A stretch of DNA of 64,000 nucleotides from Enoplosus armatus (GCF_043641665.1 NC_092180.1:439001-503000), one strand, 5' to 3'. Shown: positions 1 through 15,100, counted from the first letter of the stretch. Made by a program: numbers and translations. The notes: generated from the sequence alone by a model not told the origin.

Positions 1-172
1 AGAGACACATACACACTGACTGACGGACTGAAGAACAGAAACGTTGGAGTAGATTTCTTTTTGTGGTGTTTTAATTTGAAGCAGGAGTAAAGAAGGGACA
101 GACAGAGAGACTGTCAGAGAGACAGAGAGACTGTCAGAGAGACAGGTAAATCAGGTGAACCAGTCTCTTCTG
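1..172 (+). promoter_or_regulatory. hsd11b2: hsd11b2 5' leader, cut by the window edge
   Basis: These bases lead directly into the start codon with no acceptor site I would trust, so they are read as 5' UTR. They include a short imperfect direct repeat of an agacagagagactgtcag unit at about 101-143. A TATA box or transcription start is not visible and may lie left of the window. Confidence 0.4.
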
Positions 173-3100
173 ATGATGGACGACTACACTCTTCCCTTCT
201 GGATTTACCTGGGTGTTCTGATCGTGTTCGTTGGCGGAGCCATGAAGAAGATTTTGGCGTCCCACCTGAGCGCCGCCCCCCCCCTGGTGGCCTGGCTGGG
301 GGCCACTGTGCTGGTGGAGCGGCTGTGGGCGTTCTGCCTGCCGGCAGTGCTGCTGCTGGTGCTGCTCGGCCTCGTCTGCTGCCTCTACTCCGTCGCCAGA
401 CCCGGCCCGCCACCCGCCACCCTGCCGGCCCACGGCAAGGCCGTCTTGATCACAGGTAAGGAGAGGCTCCTCCCACTCTCTCAGCTGTGTGTATGGCTCG
501 TAGACAACAAAAATCAGCTGTTTGTACTTTTATTTTAGGATGTACAGTCGCTGCGTGGAAGTAACAGTTTTAGTTGTTGGATGCAAACCTTGTATCTCCA
601 AAACATGCACTGTGTTTATTAGATTTGGCTTCATGACTTTAAGAGGTTATGAATTGAAAAGAACTTCTCCTCTCAGTGACTCCTGAAATTTAACTTTAGT
701 ATGTCTGTTTTGTAAAAGCTTCCAACCGAAACTTCATCAGCAGCATTTGTAAGAAAAAAGTAAATCTGGCATGAACATTTTTCCTCAAACAAATCTCTTC
801 ACAGTCATTAAAACCTTGTGTTGTTTTGTCAAAACTTCGAACTCACAAAACTTACATGTACAATAAGAATTTGTAAATTTTGTGTGACTCTAACTTGAAG
901 GGGGCAAACCAGGCTTTAAGAGGTTAAAAGGAAAAGTTTCGTAATCTTTTGTGTGAGTGTAAATGATCACAGACGAGGTCACGCTGTACTGAACCCACTG
1001 TGCAAAACCAGCGTATCCTCGCTCGGATCAGGGAGATGATCTGATCCCACTGTGCGTGTGTGTTTGGTCTCTGATTGTGTGACATGGGGAATGAACTTTA
1101 TGAACAATAGCCGCCTGCAGGGGGGGGGGGGGTCCCCTTCACCCCTTCACAATAAAAGTCAGAGCCAGAGGTCGGTGTGTTCACAGGTTACTGGCGACTG
1201 TTTTTGTCCCAGTTTCTGTTATCAGAGCACCGTGGAAATGAGCCTGATAAGAGGACTGATTAGTTTATGGATCTGAGTGTGTGTGTGTGTGTGTGTGTGT
1301 GTTATGACATGTCGGTCAGTGTTTGGATCAGCCTCCGTCTCCATGCAGTCTTAATCACATTGCAGTTGCCTGACAGCCAGCTGGCTCTGGGCTCTTTGTG
1401 TGGTACTTAATGAGATAATCAGATCTGCTGTTTAATAACACCACACTCTGTGGAACTGTACTCTCATGTCATCTGCACAGAGAGAGACTGGTCCTCAGGT
1501 AACCTGAAAGGTAGAACACAGCCGTCACCGTGGAGACGGACAGACACTTTGCTGACTCAGCTGTTGTTATTACCTGCTGTTTCTCTGTAAATGTAGAAAA
1601 TTCTTGATATGATACAATCTGTTTTTAATTGAAGCGCTGTGGGATAATAGTTTCATGGAGGTCAAGTGACTGTAATGTTTTCAGTTTTCATTATCAGTCG
1701 TTGGGCATAAACCAATCAGCCGATATCAATCACTCTGATGGTCAGGCTCTTACATCACCTCATTTATGTTCTCTACAGCTCTGAAGAAAACGTGTTTTAG
1801 TCATTGTTTGAATTATTAAGACAGAGAAAAGTGTAAATATATACACACTTTTGAAGATGTGCGAAATTAAGCTTCCCCTGTGATCTGGATGTGTCTTCTG
1901 TCTCACCCGCAGTGTTGGACCACTTTCTAATTCTGCAAAAACAGCCTGCTTCTCTGACATGAATCCCAGATTAATTTTTGACTCTGTAGCTAAACGTACG
2001 GCAATCGCCTACAATACTCACATGCTGAATCCCAGCTGGTCTCAGTTCTTACACATTTTGACTAACGTGGTTTTAGCTTCTAAACCAACCACCTGCCTCC
2101 TCGGCCCACTACCAGCTCAACCTTTTAAAGATCTCTGGTCATCTCTGGGACCTACCTGCTGTTTTTCATTATTTTCTTTTGTCTTTATTCTGTTGTACTC
2201 TCGACATCATTGAAAATGGGGGCATGCCCTCAATGATTCTTCGAGACTTCAATAGGGTTGAATGAATGGATATTGGGTTTTTTTATCACTTACAACTGGA
2301 TTCATTCAAAGGGATTAAAAAGAGTTGTGTCTCAGAAACTTTCAGCTCACAGCAATCTTTTTGAACCGTTAGACGATAATGCTCGAATTCAATCACAATT
2401 GAGAGGCCTGTTTATCTGCTGTGATTCCTGGATGATGTAATTGCACCTAACTTTTGATGAAACCGAGATGCTGGTCATTGGCCCTGCTCCACATGGACAC
2501 CAGTTTGATGAAGTAACTAACTCTCGACAACTGTGTGATCTCTCAAAGTCCAACAGCCAAGAATCTCTGTGTTACAGTTGATCCTACCTTCTTTGTCATT
2601 CATTGGCTCTCTGTTCAGACTTTAAGGTGCTTCTGATGACTTAATAAACTGTACCAAGCTGTGCACCCCACCCCATCCTGTTGTGGGGCAGTTTATACTC
2701 TGACAGAGGAGCTATAATAACACTGATGCTAACACACAGCTAATAAGCTACGATAGCTTCCTCCATGTCTACTGCTGTCATGATACAACATACATACATA
2801 TCCGTCAATTTTTGTTTCACTGTAAAAATGTATACACATAGAATCAACACAATTATGCATCAACATAGCTAAATGTAACTTACAATAAAATATTACTGAA
2901 AGAATGAAACATCAACTGCGTTTCTTCCATTCTGCACCACATCCTGTTAGCCTGCTCGGCCCTCTTGTGATTTAAAAGGTGCACATCCCCAAACTCAAAA
3001 ACCCCAAAACTGGACCTAGTACATAAAGACACAACTTTCCAGCACTAGCATCTGAAACTTGTTCCAAAGGGTTTTCTGTCTATATTCTAAGACAAATAAC

Positions 3101-6100
3101 AAAATGTATCTACAGCTGACATTAACATTAACACCATTATCACATTAACAAAGTAAAATAACAGTTCTTTGGTGAGCATTCAATAATACAGCTCCCATGA
3201 GTCTTAGCCACAAATTAGCTTGTATGCTGTCTTTTCTCTCCACCTCCAGCAGTGTTCATGTGTCAAACATTTTTAGACTTTGAACAAAGGTGTGGTCCAC
3301 ATCTCCACCAGTCACCTCCCACGCAGGAAGGAGTGCTCGTTTGATCAGGAAGAAAGAAATTTAGGTTACACAAATATCAGCCGGACGTCAGTGAACTGTT
3401 TACACTCACAATAAAACCTGGAAAAAAGACCTATGGGCAGGGCACGCTTGAGCCTTTTCAGAGCCTCAAGCTGAATTTCAACCCCCACCTTAACTGTGTT
3501 TACTTACTTATGCTTACTTACATTTACTTCTATAACTCATAGCTGCTGATTATGTAGGTGTTCAGTAGCTTGGACACTCGTGAGAAACTGTGAGCACCCA
3601 CAGGCCATATAGGAAAAATACTAAATAAACGTAGAGGAGTGAACACAATGTGAAAGCAGAGTTTTAACTGTGTCCATTTCTATATTAAACTTTAAATCAT
3701 ATTCAGTCCTCTGTAGGTTTGGCCCATTCGGAGGTTTCATACACTGATATATAAATGCATCAAGTTGTCATTCAATTTCTGATTTTGTCATCTAGCGCCA
3801 TCATCAGGTCAACATTTAAATGTGTCTAATACTTTGGTTTATGACCACATACCCTCAGAACTAATGACATTCCCATCAGCCTCAGCTGTACTGTGTGTTT
3901 ACTGCTATTTAGCTAATGTTAGCATGCTAAACTAAGATGGTGAACATGGCAACCATTATAGCTGCTAAGTTTTCTACCAACTGCAGCACGATAATGTGGC
4001 ATCATCACGAGCAGTGACTCTGTGCTGCCAAAGTGTTCAGCCTAACTTTATAAGGTACATTTATTTACTGTGCAGTCTTCATAGCTTATTGTCATTTTGG
4101 TAGGGAACATAACATTATGTCAGCCAAACAAAATGAAAGGAAACATATTCCAGTGACAACTTATTTTACAGATCTGTCATATACTGTGAAGACTTCTAGG
4201 AAGAATTTGGTTGTAATTTGGTACTAATGTAAGTGAGATTGTGTGATGTACATAATTGTGTAAGCATAAATTTAGTATATTCTGACTGAATTGCTGTCAG
4301 CTTGTTTTCAGGCAGCTGGTAGTTTTGGGGATTTAGAAAAAGGTAGAGGAAGAAAGGAGGAGAGAGTTTGCGGAGATCCGAGCAGTAGTGTAAGGGCTTA
4401 ACGAAACAGATCTGTGTTTTTTGGAACTTCACTAAAGTTATGAGGAAAACCCAGAACGTTCTGGACTGGTTTATTCCTTCTCACACACCCACGTTGCTTA
4501 CACTAATTATGGGGAAAATGTGAATTTCATTAAAAGAGCTGCATTTAAACCCAAGTAACTAATGGTCTCTAATGGTAATAATATTATAAAGAGTCGGCCT
4601 AAACTGCTGCTTTACATGTAAAGTGTCATGAGATGACTTTTGTTGTGATTTGGTGCTATATAAGTAAAACTGAATTGAATTGAAAAGTAAATTCATTCAT
4701 TTTTCTTGTATAATTGGAAATATAATTCTCTGTAAATTAATACTGCAACTGACAAGTCTTTTCATTATCGATTAATCATCTGATTAATCCAAGGTGACAT
4801 CTTGAAGTGTCTTGTTTGGTTGAACCAACAGTCCTTAATACAAAGATATTCTGTTTACTATCACAGGAGACTTTGAAAACCAGGTAATATTCACATGCAA
4901 CCTGTGAATTCTTTTTTTATTAAAAAAAACATAATTATCAAAATAGATGATTAATTTTATGTTGGTTAATAAATCGATTAATCGATCTTTTCAGCTCTAT
5001 TGTACGCTAGCCTGACCACTAATCAAAATACTCTCTTGGTTATCGATTTATTGGAATCAATTAAGTAAATCAACCCAGAAGAAGGTTGAGTCAGTCCTGC
5101 TTGTCTTGATTTCTGGTCATAAACGTCAGTCTCGGTGCCGTGCTGAGGTAATCCCAAATCAGATCAACATATACTGCAGACTAAGCTGTCTATTGGCCAA
5201 GTCAGAGAGCTTCAGGAGGTCGTCTGGTGTTATGGCAACACGATCCAAAATCCCTGAGACTCTCACAGGACCATGTTCGAACATCACCTCTCTCCATATG
5301 GCCTTTACAAGCTGCAGCCTCACATCTTTGCATGTATGCAAACGCAAAAACAAGCACAAGCACCAGAGACAGAGGAGTTATACAACAGTTCCACTTCCTC
5401 CGACGAAAGGCTGCTTCTTATGAATTCATGTTTCAGTTCAGTGGGAAACAAGCCACCCTGCCCTCGTGGCCCAGCGAGCGTCGGCTTCCTGTCGCAGCAA
5501 AACAGGCGACATCTAAGAGGAGATTTAACACTGGTCCAGAGCCGATGTCTCAATCAACAGCTCATTCTTAATTGGCTCTGCTGAAAGCTGGTAAAGGGTC
5601 AGTGCAGGGTCACTCTGGAAATAAGAGTAGAGGGTGGAAAAAAGGCCCCAGTAAACCTCTTAGAAAGCTAATTGTACTGTTCTACAATGAGGCACATTCT
5701 TCAAAGGATGAGGCTTGAAGTCACAGGGCTCGCTGACTGGGCAGCGCTGCAGGCTGGCGTTCTGCCGGCATGTTGAGGAAACTTCTCAGAGCCTGTAGAC
5801 TCGTAGTCAGGGAGGGGGTAGGAGGGAGCTCAGCGAAGAAAACTGATCCAAACCACTGGTGATGAACACTAGAACACACAACACTGTGGGGTGGAACACT
5901 GTGGGGTGGAACACTGTGAGGTGGAACACTGTGAGGAGGAACACCGTGGGGTGGAACACTGTGAGGAGGAACACTGTGAGGAGGAACACCATGGGGTGGA
6001 ACACCGTGAGGAGGAACACCATGGGGTGGAACACTGTGAGGAGGAACACTGAGGGGAACACTGTGAGGTGGAACACTGAGGAGGAACACTGTGGGGTGGA

Positions 6101-8298
6101 ACACCGTGAGGAGGAATACCGTGAGGAGGAACACCGGGGGGTGGAACACTGTGAGGAGAAACACCATGAGGAAGAACACTGAGGGGGACCCTGTGAGGTG
6201 GAACACTGAGGAGGAACACTGTGAGGAGGAACACTGTGAGGTGGAACACTGTGAGGAGGAACACCGAGGAGGAACAATGTGAGGTGGAACACTGAGGAGG
6301 AACACTGTGAGGAGGAACACCGTGAGGAAGAACACTGAGGAGGAACACTGTGGGGTGGAACACTGTGAGGTGGAACACTGTGAGGACGAACACTGTGAGG
6401 TGGAACACTGAGGAGGACCACTGTGGGGTGGAACACTGTGGGGTGGAACACTGTGAGGTGGAACACTGTGAGGAGGAACACCGTGGGGTGGAACACTGTG
6501 AGGAGGAACACTGTGAGGAGGAACACCATGGGGTGGAACACCGTGAGGAGGAACACCATGGGGTGGAACACTGTGAGGAGGAACACTGAGGGGAACACTG
6601 TGAGGTGGAACACTGAGGAGGAACACTGTGGGGTGGAACACCGTGAGGAGGAATACCGTGAGGAGGAACACCGGGGGGTGGAACACTGTGAGGAGAAACA
6701 CCATGAGGAAGAACACTGAGGGGGACCCTGTGAGGTGGAACACTGAGGAGGAACACTGTGAGGAGGAACACTGTGAGGTGGAACACTGTGAGGAGGAACA
6801 CCGAGGAGGAACAATGTGAGGTGGAACACTGAGGAGGAACACTGTGAGGAGGAACACCGTGAGGAAGAACACTGAGGAGGAACACTGTGGGGTGGAACAC
6901 TGTGAGGTGGAACACTGTGAGGACGAACACTGTGAGGTGGAACACTGAGGAGGACCACTGTGGGGTGGAACACTGTGAGGAGGAACACTGTGAGGAGGAA
7001 CACTGAGGAGGAACACTGAGGAGGAACACTGTGAGGTGCAATACTGAGCAGGAACACTGAGGAGGAACACTGTGAGGAGGAACACTGTGGGGTGGAACAC
7101 TGTGAGGAGGAACACTGAGGAGGAACACTGTGAAGAGGAACACTGTGAGGAGGACACACGGAACATCCCTCGGTTCCTGTGTAAGACGCTCTCCTCTGAC
7201 AGCAGTAAGATTAAATGTGATGTTGTTGGAACTGTGATGGCTTCCAGGTGTATCTCACTGCTGGATAATAAGACCTGAGCTGACGTCAAAGCAGATCTCC
7301 TGACATCATAATTTTATCATGTTGAACTCTTCATCGATTGTTTTTCAGGACAGAAACATGCGATCACACCTGCTGGTATTATAAAATCACTGTCACCTGT
7401 TGATGATGCAAAGACAGACACATATAAATAAAAGTCCAAACTGAAACTCTGGTGCCTGTTTGGCTACAGGAACTATGCACACCAAGAAGTCAAATATTAC
7501 ACTTTCCTGTGTTTTACTTTGTTTTCTTTTCACGTGATGATATTTAGTTTGACAGTCTTCTGTGTTTGAGATCGGAGCAAATGAAATTCAGGTGCATTAT
7601 TAAGCAGTGACTGAGCTCTTCTGTCTGTGAACCTGTGAATATTTGAATCTCTGCACATGAGAGCGGCGCTGCTGTGTGCAGATGTTGTGCCTCCGCCCAG
7701 AGACAGATGTGTGTTTTGACCTCGTACATCTCTCACTGCTCGACTGTCTCTGCAAAGATCCACGTTTATTTCTGTATCTGAGGGGGCCCCTCGGAGCCCC
7801 GGCCCCGTCACGTAACGTTGCTCCATATGTTCAGCTGCAACCCCAAACTGTCTGCTTTATGGAGATGAATCTCCTGCTTTAACTGTCCGTTTACACTGGG
7901 GATGTTCCTGTGAGCTAGTGTTTCTCTGTCAGCTTCTCTGTAACTCGAGTCCACACCCCCCACCGCCCTCAGAGCAAATATGGAGGCTTCCTGTGAGAGT
8001 TCAGCAGTGGACAGGATGAAGAATGTGGGACAGTGTGTGGCCTGTAGCATGTGGTACATTCTCTCCAACAAAAAATATCTCTTTTCGTTTGAAAAAAGGT
8101 AATTCAGATGTAAAACACACTGCTGGAAACACCAAGACTCAGTCCTGACACACCATACCCACCCCACCCCCCCACCACCACCCGTTATCGCCTGTCTAAC
8201 TGCTCACAGCAACAGCAAAACACACCTCAAACACACATCTGAGAAGCTGGCAGGTGAAGTCAGACTGTGACTGTGTGTCAGTGTGTGTGTGTGTGTGT

Positions 8299-8373
<75 letters not shown>

Positions 8374-8632
8374 CGTGTGTGTGTGTGTGTGCGTGTCTGT
8401 GTGTGTGTGTGAGTGTGTGTGTGTGTGTGTTTCAGTGTCTGTGTGAGTGTGTGTGTCTGTGTGTGAGCGTGTGTGTGTGTGTGTGCGTGTGTGTATGTGT
8501 GTGTGTGTGAGTGTGTGTGTGTGTGTGTGTTTCAGTGTCTGTGTGAGTGTGTGTGTCTGTGTGTGTGTGTGTGTTTCAGTGTGTGTGTGAGTGTGTGTTT
8601 CAGTGTGTGTGTGAGGGTGTGTTTCAGTGTGT

Positions 8633-8670
<38 letters not shown>

Positions 8671-11600
8671 CTTGTAGCCTGTGTTTGTGTAACATGGAGT
8701 AGAGTGGTGGTATTTATTTCAGGAGCCAGCGTTCGCTCTATTTTTCTTCTCGGGACGTGACTCTGGAAATCCTCCAAGGACACGGAGTGAAGCAGCGTGC
8801 CAACGCCTCTTCGCTCTCGCCAGCAGAGCGCTTTCAGACACCCGCCGCACAAAAGAACAAACAGAACAGCGAGTACCGCCGCGGATCAGGTTGTAGGTGC
8901 TGGGACTTCTGGGAAACTGGGGGAGCTGCGGAGTACGTGACAGGTCACTGTTCCTGAGGGGCTGCAGCCTTCTGGGAAAACATATGTGGACGTGTGGACT
9001 CGAGGGGTTCTGCTTTTTGTTTCTGCTCAAGACGTTTGAAGGTTTCACACAGAAAATACATTTCACTCTTTGGGAAAGAATGAAGTTTTATTATTTATGC
9101 AACTGTGCCACCACCATAAATTCAAGTCAGAAGCACAGTGCTGCGTGTACAGGCCTAAAACTGAGACCAGAACCTCAAATGTGGGTACAGGCCTTGGGTA
9201 CGTGAGACCAGATCAACCGATCTGACAACAGACCAAGACAGAACACAGAGGCCCACCAGCACCAAATACACAGAACCATTAGTTACAATACACAAACAGA
9301 TAATAAATGATCACTGGAGCAACTGCTCTCAAGATTGCTTGACTTCTTCCTAACTACAATATCATTTCATCATTTATTGACTCCAACTTTTTAAATGTCA
9401 AAACTCGACGCAGGGGAGTTTCTCTCCCTGCGGACAGACACTCTTCATGAATGAAATGCTGATGCTGTTTATAAAATGTAAAAATGAGAAGTCTGCTAAC
9501 AGTTGTAGTGACAGGATATTAATGTATATGTACTTTTCTTTGGTGGAAAACGCCCCAATGGTGCAAAACGTTAATAATTATAATATTATTTATGATATAA
9601 TAATTTGATGGCTTGTTATTTTTCATCAAAGTAGAACTTGATGCGTAAAACTTGCGTGGATTTGCTTTCCTGGTGTAGCCGAGCCTTCAGAGCTGCAATT
9701 ATTCCTCTGCAGACAAGAAGTGAACAGTGTGATTAACATTCTGAGGCAGTAAATTACAACCCAGATATCCTTCAGCGTCTCCATGTGTGCTGGTTGAGAG
9801 CGGCTGTGGACTGATGCCACATTGGATCACTGAGCTCTGTGTCCAAACCTGCAGTGACTGCAGCTGTCAAACGTATGTTATCAACACATCCAAACATCTG
9901 CTGGGCGATGAGCTGATAAGACCGGCAGCAGGAAGGGGAGGATTATGTCACAGTCTGCTGTGTTTGAGACGATGCAGATGAAAGAAGATCTGTGTGATTG
10001 AGTCTCAGATTAACCTTCAACACATTGATCCAATCTGCTCTTTTCCTGCAGGAAGCTCTCACTCACAAGGGATTAAATCCTTCATGTTCACTGACGGTTT
10101 ATTGTTGTTTTTTTACTGTTTGTTGGAAACTTCATCGTAGCACATCATGACTGTTTCACTGTAAACTCAGACGATAATCTACTGTTACACTGTAAACTCA
10201 GACGATAATAGACTTGTAGACTTTAGGAAGAGTGCAGCCCCACCCGCCCCCATCACCCTGTGTGACTCTCCAGTGGACACTGTGGAGTCCTTCCGTTTCC
10301 TGGGCTCCATCATCAGCCAGGACCTCCGGGGGGGAGCTGAACATCAGCTCCCTCATCAAGAAAGCTCAACAGAGGATGTACTTCCTGAGGCAGCTGAGGA
10401 AGTTTAACCTGCCACAAACAATGCTGGTTCACTTCTACACTGCCATCATAGAGTCCATCCTCACCTCCTCCATCACCGTCTGGTACGCTGCTGCCTCCAC
10501 CAAGGACAGACGCAGACTGCAGCGTATCATCCGCTCTGCAGAGAGGGTGATCGGCTGCAACCTCCCATCACTTCAGGACCTGTACTCCTCCAGGACCCTG
10601 AGGAGAGCAGGGAAGATCGCTGCCGACCCCTCCCACCCTGGTCACAATGTGTTTGACCCCCTCCCCTCTGGCAGGAGGCTGCGGTCCATCAGGACCAAAA
10701 CCTCCCTCCACAAAAACAGTTTCTTCCCCTCTGCAGTCAACCTGACGAACATGGCCAAAGACTTACATTGACCCCCCCCCCCCCATAAACAGTTTCTGTT
10801 TCTGATTCTGATAATCTACTGTTACACTGTAAACTCAGACGATAATCCACTGTTACACTGTAAATTTAGACGATAATCTACTGTTACACTGTAAACTGTT
10901 ACAGGAAATCATCATCTTTACTTGTGTAATGATTTTATTGATTGGAGTTTGGTCTGTCTGTGGAGTATGACATCATCAGTAAAGAGACAGCAGGTTAAAG
11001 AAAGTAAAGGTCTTTTTGTTGCATATAAAAAGGTGATAATAAGTCCGTCCTTGTGTCCCTGCAGGATGTGACTCTGGTTTCGGGAATGCGACGGCAAAGC
11101 GTCTGGATGCTCTGGGCTTTGAGGTGTTTGCCACAGTGTTGGACCTGTCAGGAGAAGGAGCCAGAGAGCTGCAGAGGACCTGCTCCTCCCGCCTCACCCT
11201 CCTCCAGGTGGACATCACTCAGCCACAGGAGGTCCAACAGGCGCTGCTGGACACCAAGGCCAAACTGGGCCTCAAAGGTAAAGACTGGCTGCTGAAGCTG
11301 AACAGTCAGATAAATCTTTTTTCTCATCCCAGATTTATATTTCATTTCATTTATTTTCATACATATCAAGCGATGCGCTGAGGCAAATTCCTATCATCTG
11401 TGTTGACATGACAATAAAGAGATAACAGGTGTATCTGCTGACTGCAGTTCACTGTCAACACAGTTTTAAACTGTGAAAAAGTCAGCTAGTGAACCAGTTG
11501 AGATTATTTGGTCACACAGAGCAGGTGTACAGGTGTGTTTGCTGAGCTCACTGTGTACTCCTGGTGTCATGAGTTTGGACTCCAAGAACTCAAGTTCAAA

Positions 11601-12099
11601 CTTGTGCACTCTGTATTGTATAAGAGAGTCTCACTGAATGTTGGATTATTCCTTTAAAAGCTTTGGTGTTCTGCTGGTTGTGCACTGCATGTGAGTTCAG
11701 TATTTAGAGGCAGAGTGCTCAAGATGCAGAGGAATGTTTGGCCTTCTAGGAAATCAAGTGCAGAAGCAGCAGAGGAGGCGGTGATGTGGGAAACCAAATA
11801 ACTCTCAACAGTTTGAATTGTAGAGGAGTATCTGAGGAGATTTAGTGTAGAAGCAGAGGAGAGGTGGTGTCTCATGTTTCACACACAGTAATCAGAGCAG
11901 AGAGAGTCTCCTGGGTCACTCTGTGATTGGCTCAGACCTTCAGCTCCCACTGGCTTTGTAATTAGACAGTTCAGACCGCTGGCTTCATCTCCGAGTCATC
12001 TGAGGATACACAGAGTGTGTGTGTGTGTGTGGGGGGGGGGTAATAAAAGAACTGGAAGGAAAGGTCACTAACACACTCTTCCATGCACTCTCTCTGGAA

Positions 12100-12157
<58 letters not shown>

Positions 12158-15100
12158 GTCTGCTGCAGGCTGTGATTGGTGGAAACTGAGGAGTTTGACG
12201 GCAGATTTGTTGGTATTTCACCAATTTTTCACGGCCAGTTTACAGCTGCTGTGACTCAGTCAAAATGTCGCTAACATCACGTCTGTTTCCACTGGGCTTC
12301 TAGATGGACGATAGTTAAATAAACATAAAGTACTTCATTAATCCCAAAGGGAAACTGCAGCGTTAAAGCAGCTACTTCACATAAATCACAAAACATAAAT
12401 GTGAGAAACAGGTTCAATTACAAGAATTGTATACAATAACTAAAGTCGACTAACTGAAATATAAAATATAAATATTTGATTCAAGCAGTTTTTCTTCCAA
12501 AGTCTGTTATTATCTAATAATGTCAGTTTTTATCAGGACGATCGGGTTACAGAGACTGTTGCTTCGGTCTGAATGAACAAAGTTTACATTTTACTACTGG
12601 AAGTGAGACTTTATATTGACAGGTGTGAGTTGTTACAGTCATCCTGTTGAACCTCCAAACTGCAGACAGGAAGTTACCTGGGCGGGTGGTTCAGGTGTTT
12701 GGCTGTCTGCCAACCTGGATGTTCTTTTCCTTGTTATCTTTCATCAGCTCTAGAACAGTTCAGACCTAAACAAAGCTCCCACAGCGGCTCATAAAACAAA
12801 GCGTGGGATTCTGGGTCAGCGGCTTCCGATAAGGGCGAGCGAGCTTTGTTTACACTCGCACAACAAGAGAGAGAGAGAGGTTGACCTCATGGTGTACTTC
12901 AGCTGAATGGGTTGGCAGTGTGTAGTTTACAATCTTATCTACACACAGAGTCAGAGGGGACAGCAGGACACACTGATGGTGCAAATGTTATATAACTATT
13001 TAAAACTGTATTGCTTGCAGTAGTGGAAGAAGTATTTGATGCTTAACTCAAGTAAAAGCATTAATACCACAGTGTACATATATTCCATTACAAGTAAAAG
13101 TACATAAGTATAATCAGGAAAATGTACTTAAAGTTATACTATTGTACCGTTTGTGTGGACACGCATGCATTTCCATTCATACTACAGTTGAGGGTCCACG
13201 CATGTGCGTTTCCTGATCTACACTCCTGTACAGTGTGTGGCGGAAAGGTTTTTGTTTTGTTTGCCAACCACCATAAAAATCAAGTAAAAGAAGTGTGTTT
13301 GTTGTTTTTGGCTGAACAGGAATAAAAAGGCAAAAAGAGAAAATAGAATGGGTGACCGCTTAATGAGAACAGGATCAGGGACAGTGAGGACAGGACACTG
13401 GAGTATCATCAGTACTCTACAGCTTGCTATGTGTGCAGTCAGAAATTTGGGGGCATTGGTGGATGACGACATTTATGTCACGCTGAAAGTATGAAGCAAG
13501 CTCTTTGGAAATTAAGGCCAGGATTAAGGATAACACCTAGATCTCAGGGAGACAGATGCTAAATAACAACAGTCCATCAACCAGTGATTTAACAGCGTTT
13601 AAATCTGATATATATATAGAGAGATATAAAGATATATATAACTGTGCGTCATCTGTGTAATAATGATGTTTCATCATTTGTCATGTGGCTTAGTATCAAC
13701 TGAACAGCAGTGGGCCCAGTGTTGACTACTGAGGGGCCCCACACTCAGTGGTCAACACTAAAATGTCCACGAGACGTCTCAAGCCTCTCAGAATTACATT
13801 GGACACCATCTCAGTGAACATTGTCATAGTCGTGATGTCAGTTAGTTTTCCTGCACAAACACATCCATACACACACACACTAACACGTTTTATCAGGATC
13901 TTCATAAAACACATCACAAATAACATTTAAATATGTTATTTGGTATAACATATATTAAAGGCTGGCTACATGGTCATGTGGCTTCAGGCCAATGACATTC
14001 CTAAACTGGAATCTGGAGTCCTCCTCTTTTTATTGAATTCAATTTTGATTGTATTTTATCTTAGCTTTTACATTTTGAAGACACATATGACACCAGATCC
14101 ATTGGAAACAGCTTTATATTCAGACTCTGTTCTGGTTTTGCTGCTGATCACCAACAAAGAGGTCAATGACCGTGGTATAAACGTCTCATCTTTGTTGTTG
14201 TTGTGTGTGTGTGTGTGTGTGTGTGTGCAGGTCTGTGGGGTTTGGTGAACAACGCCGGAGTGTGTGTGAACTTCGGAGATGCCGAGCTGTCGCTGATGTC
14301 AAACTTCCGCGGCTGCATGGAGGTCAACTTCTTTGGCACGCTGAGCGTCACCAAGAGCTTCCTGCCTCTACTGCGACAGGCCAAAGGACGCATCGTCACC
14401 ATCTCCAGCCCCGCCGGTGTGTGTTCACCACACACACACACACACACACACACAGATGATGTAATAAATCTTAATTGAATGTTCCAGAACAACTGAACCG
14501 CAGATGAACTGACTGCTGCCTTCAAACTGCCAAACCAAACAAACAGTGCTGCTGCTCGTCTCTCTGTGTCTGTTTGTCCAACCGAGTACGACCAAATCAA
14601 TCACAAAGGTTCACCCCCCACCCCCCTCGACAGAACTAATGTGCTCAGCAGATTTCATGGTCATCTGCCAGTTTGATTTTCTGAAATGTTGAGTGCAGAG
14701 TTTTGGCCTACATGTGGTCAAGAGGAAAGCTCGCAATGTCCAAAAAGATGTCCAAAAAGAGACCAATAGTACATAAATAACCATATGATAATACATGGTC
14801 AACACAGTAAGAGTTTTGTTGGAGTGGATCTTTATTTAATTAAGATATTATGTTACTGTAAAACACTTGGAGATAGATTGTTGTAATCTAAGTTAGAGCT
14901 CTTGTGGGTGTAAAGAGCCATTTCAGAAAAATCCCAAGTGAATCCAAATAAAATGTGCTTCATATTCAGATTGCAATTCACAAATGCAGTTTAGTGTGGA
15001 ACCTCTCCATTTCCAAGTTGGAAAGTTGTCTATTGGGCGGCATGGTGGCGCAGTGGTTAGCACTGTCGCATGGATTGTGGGTTTGATCCCTGGCTCCCCC

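Noticed and set aside
5721..7289. Open frames of 522, 450 and 424 codons on the - strand
   Set aside because: All three - frames are open together because the 15-bp repeat unit is a multiple of three and lacks stops. The peptides are pure Ser/Val/Pro/His repeats with no splice or start context.
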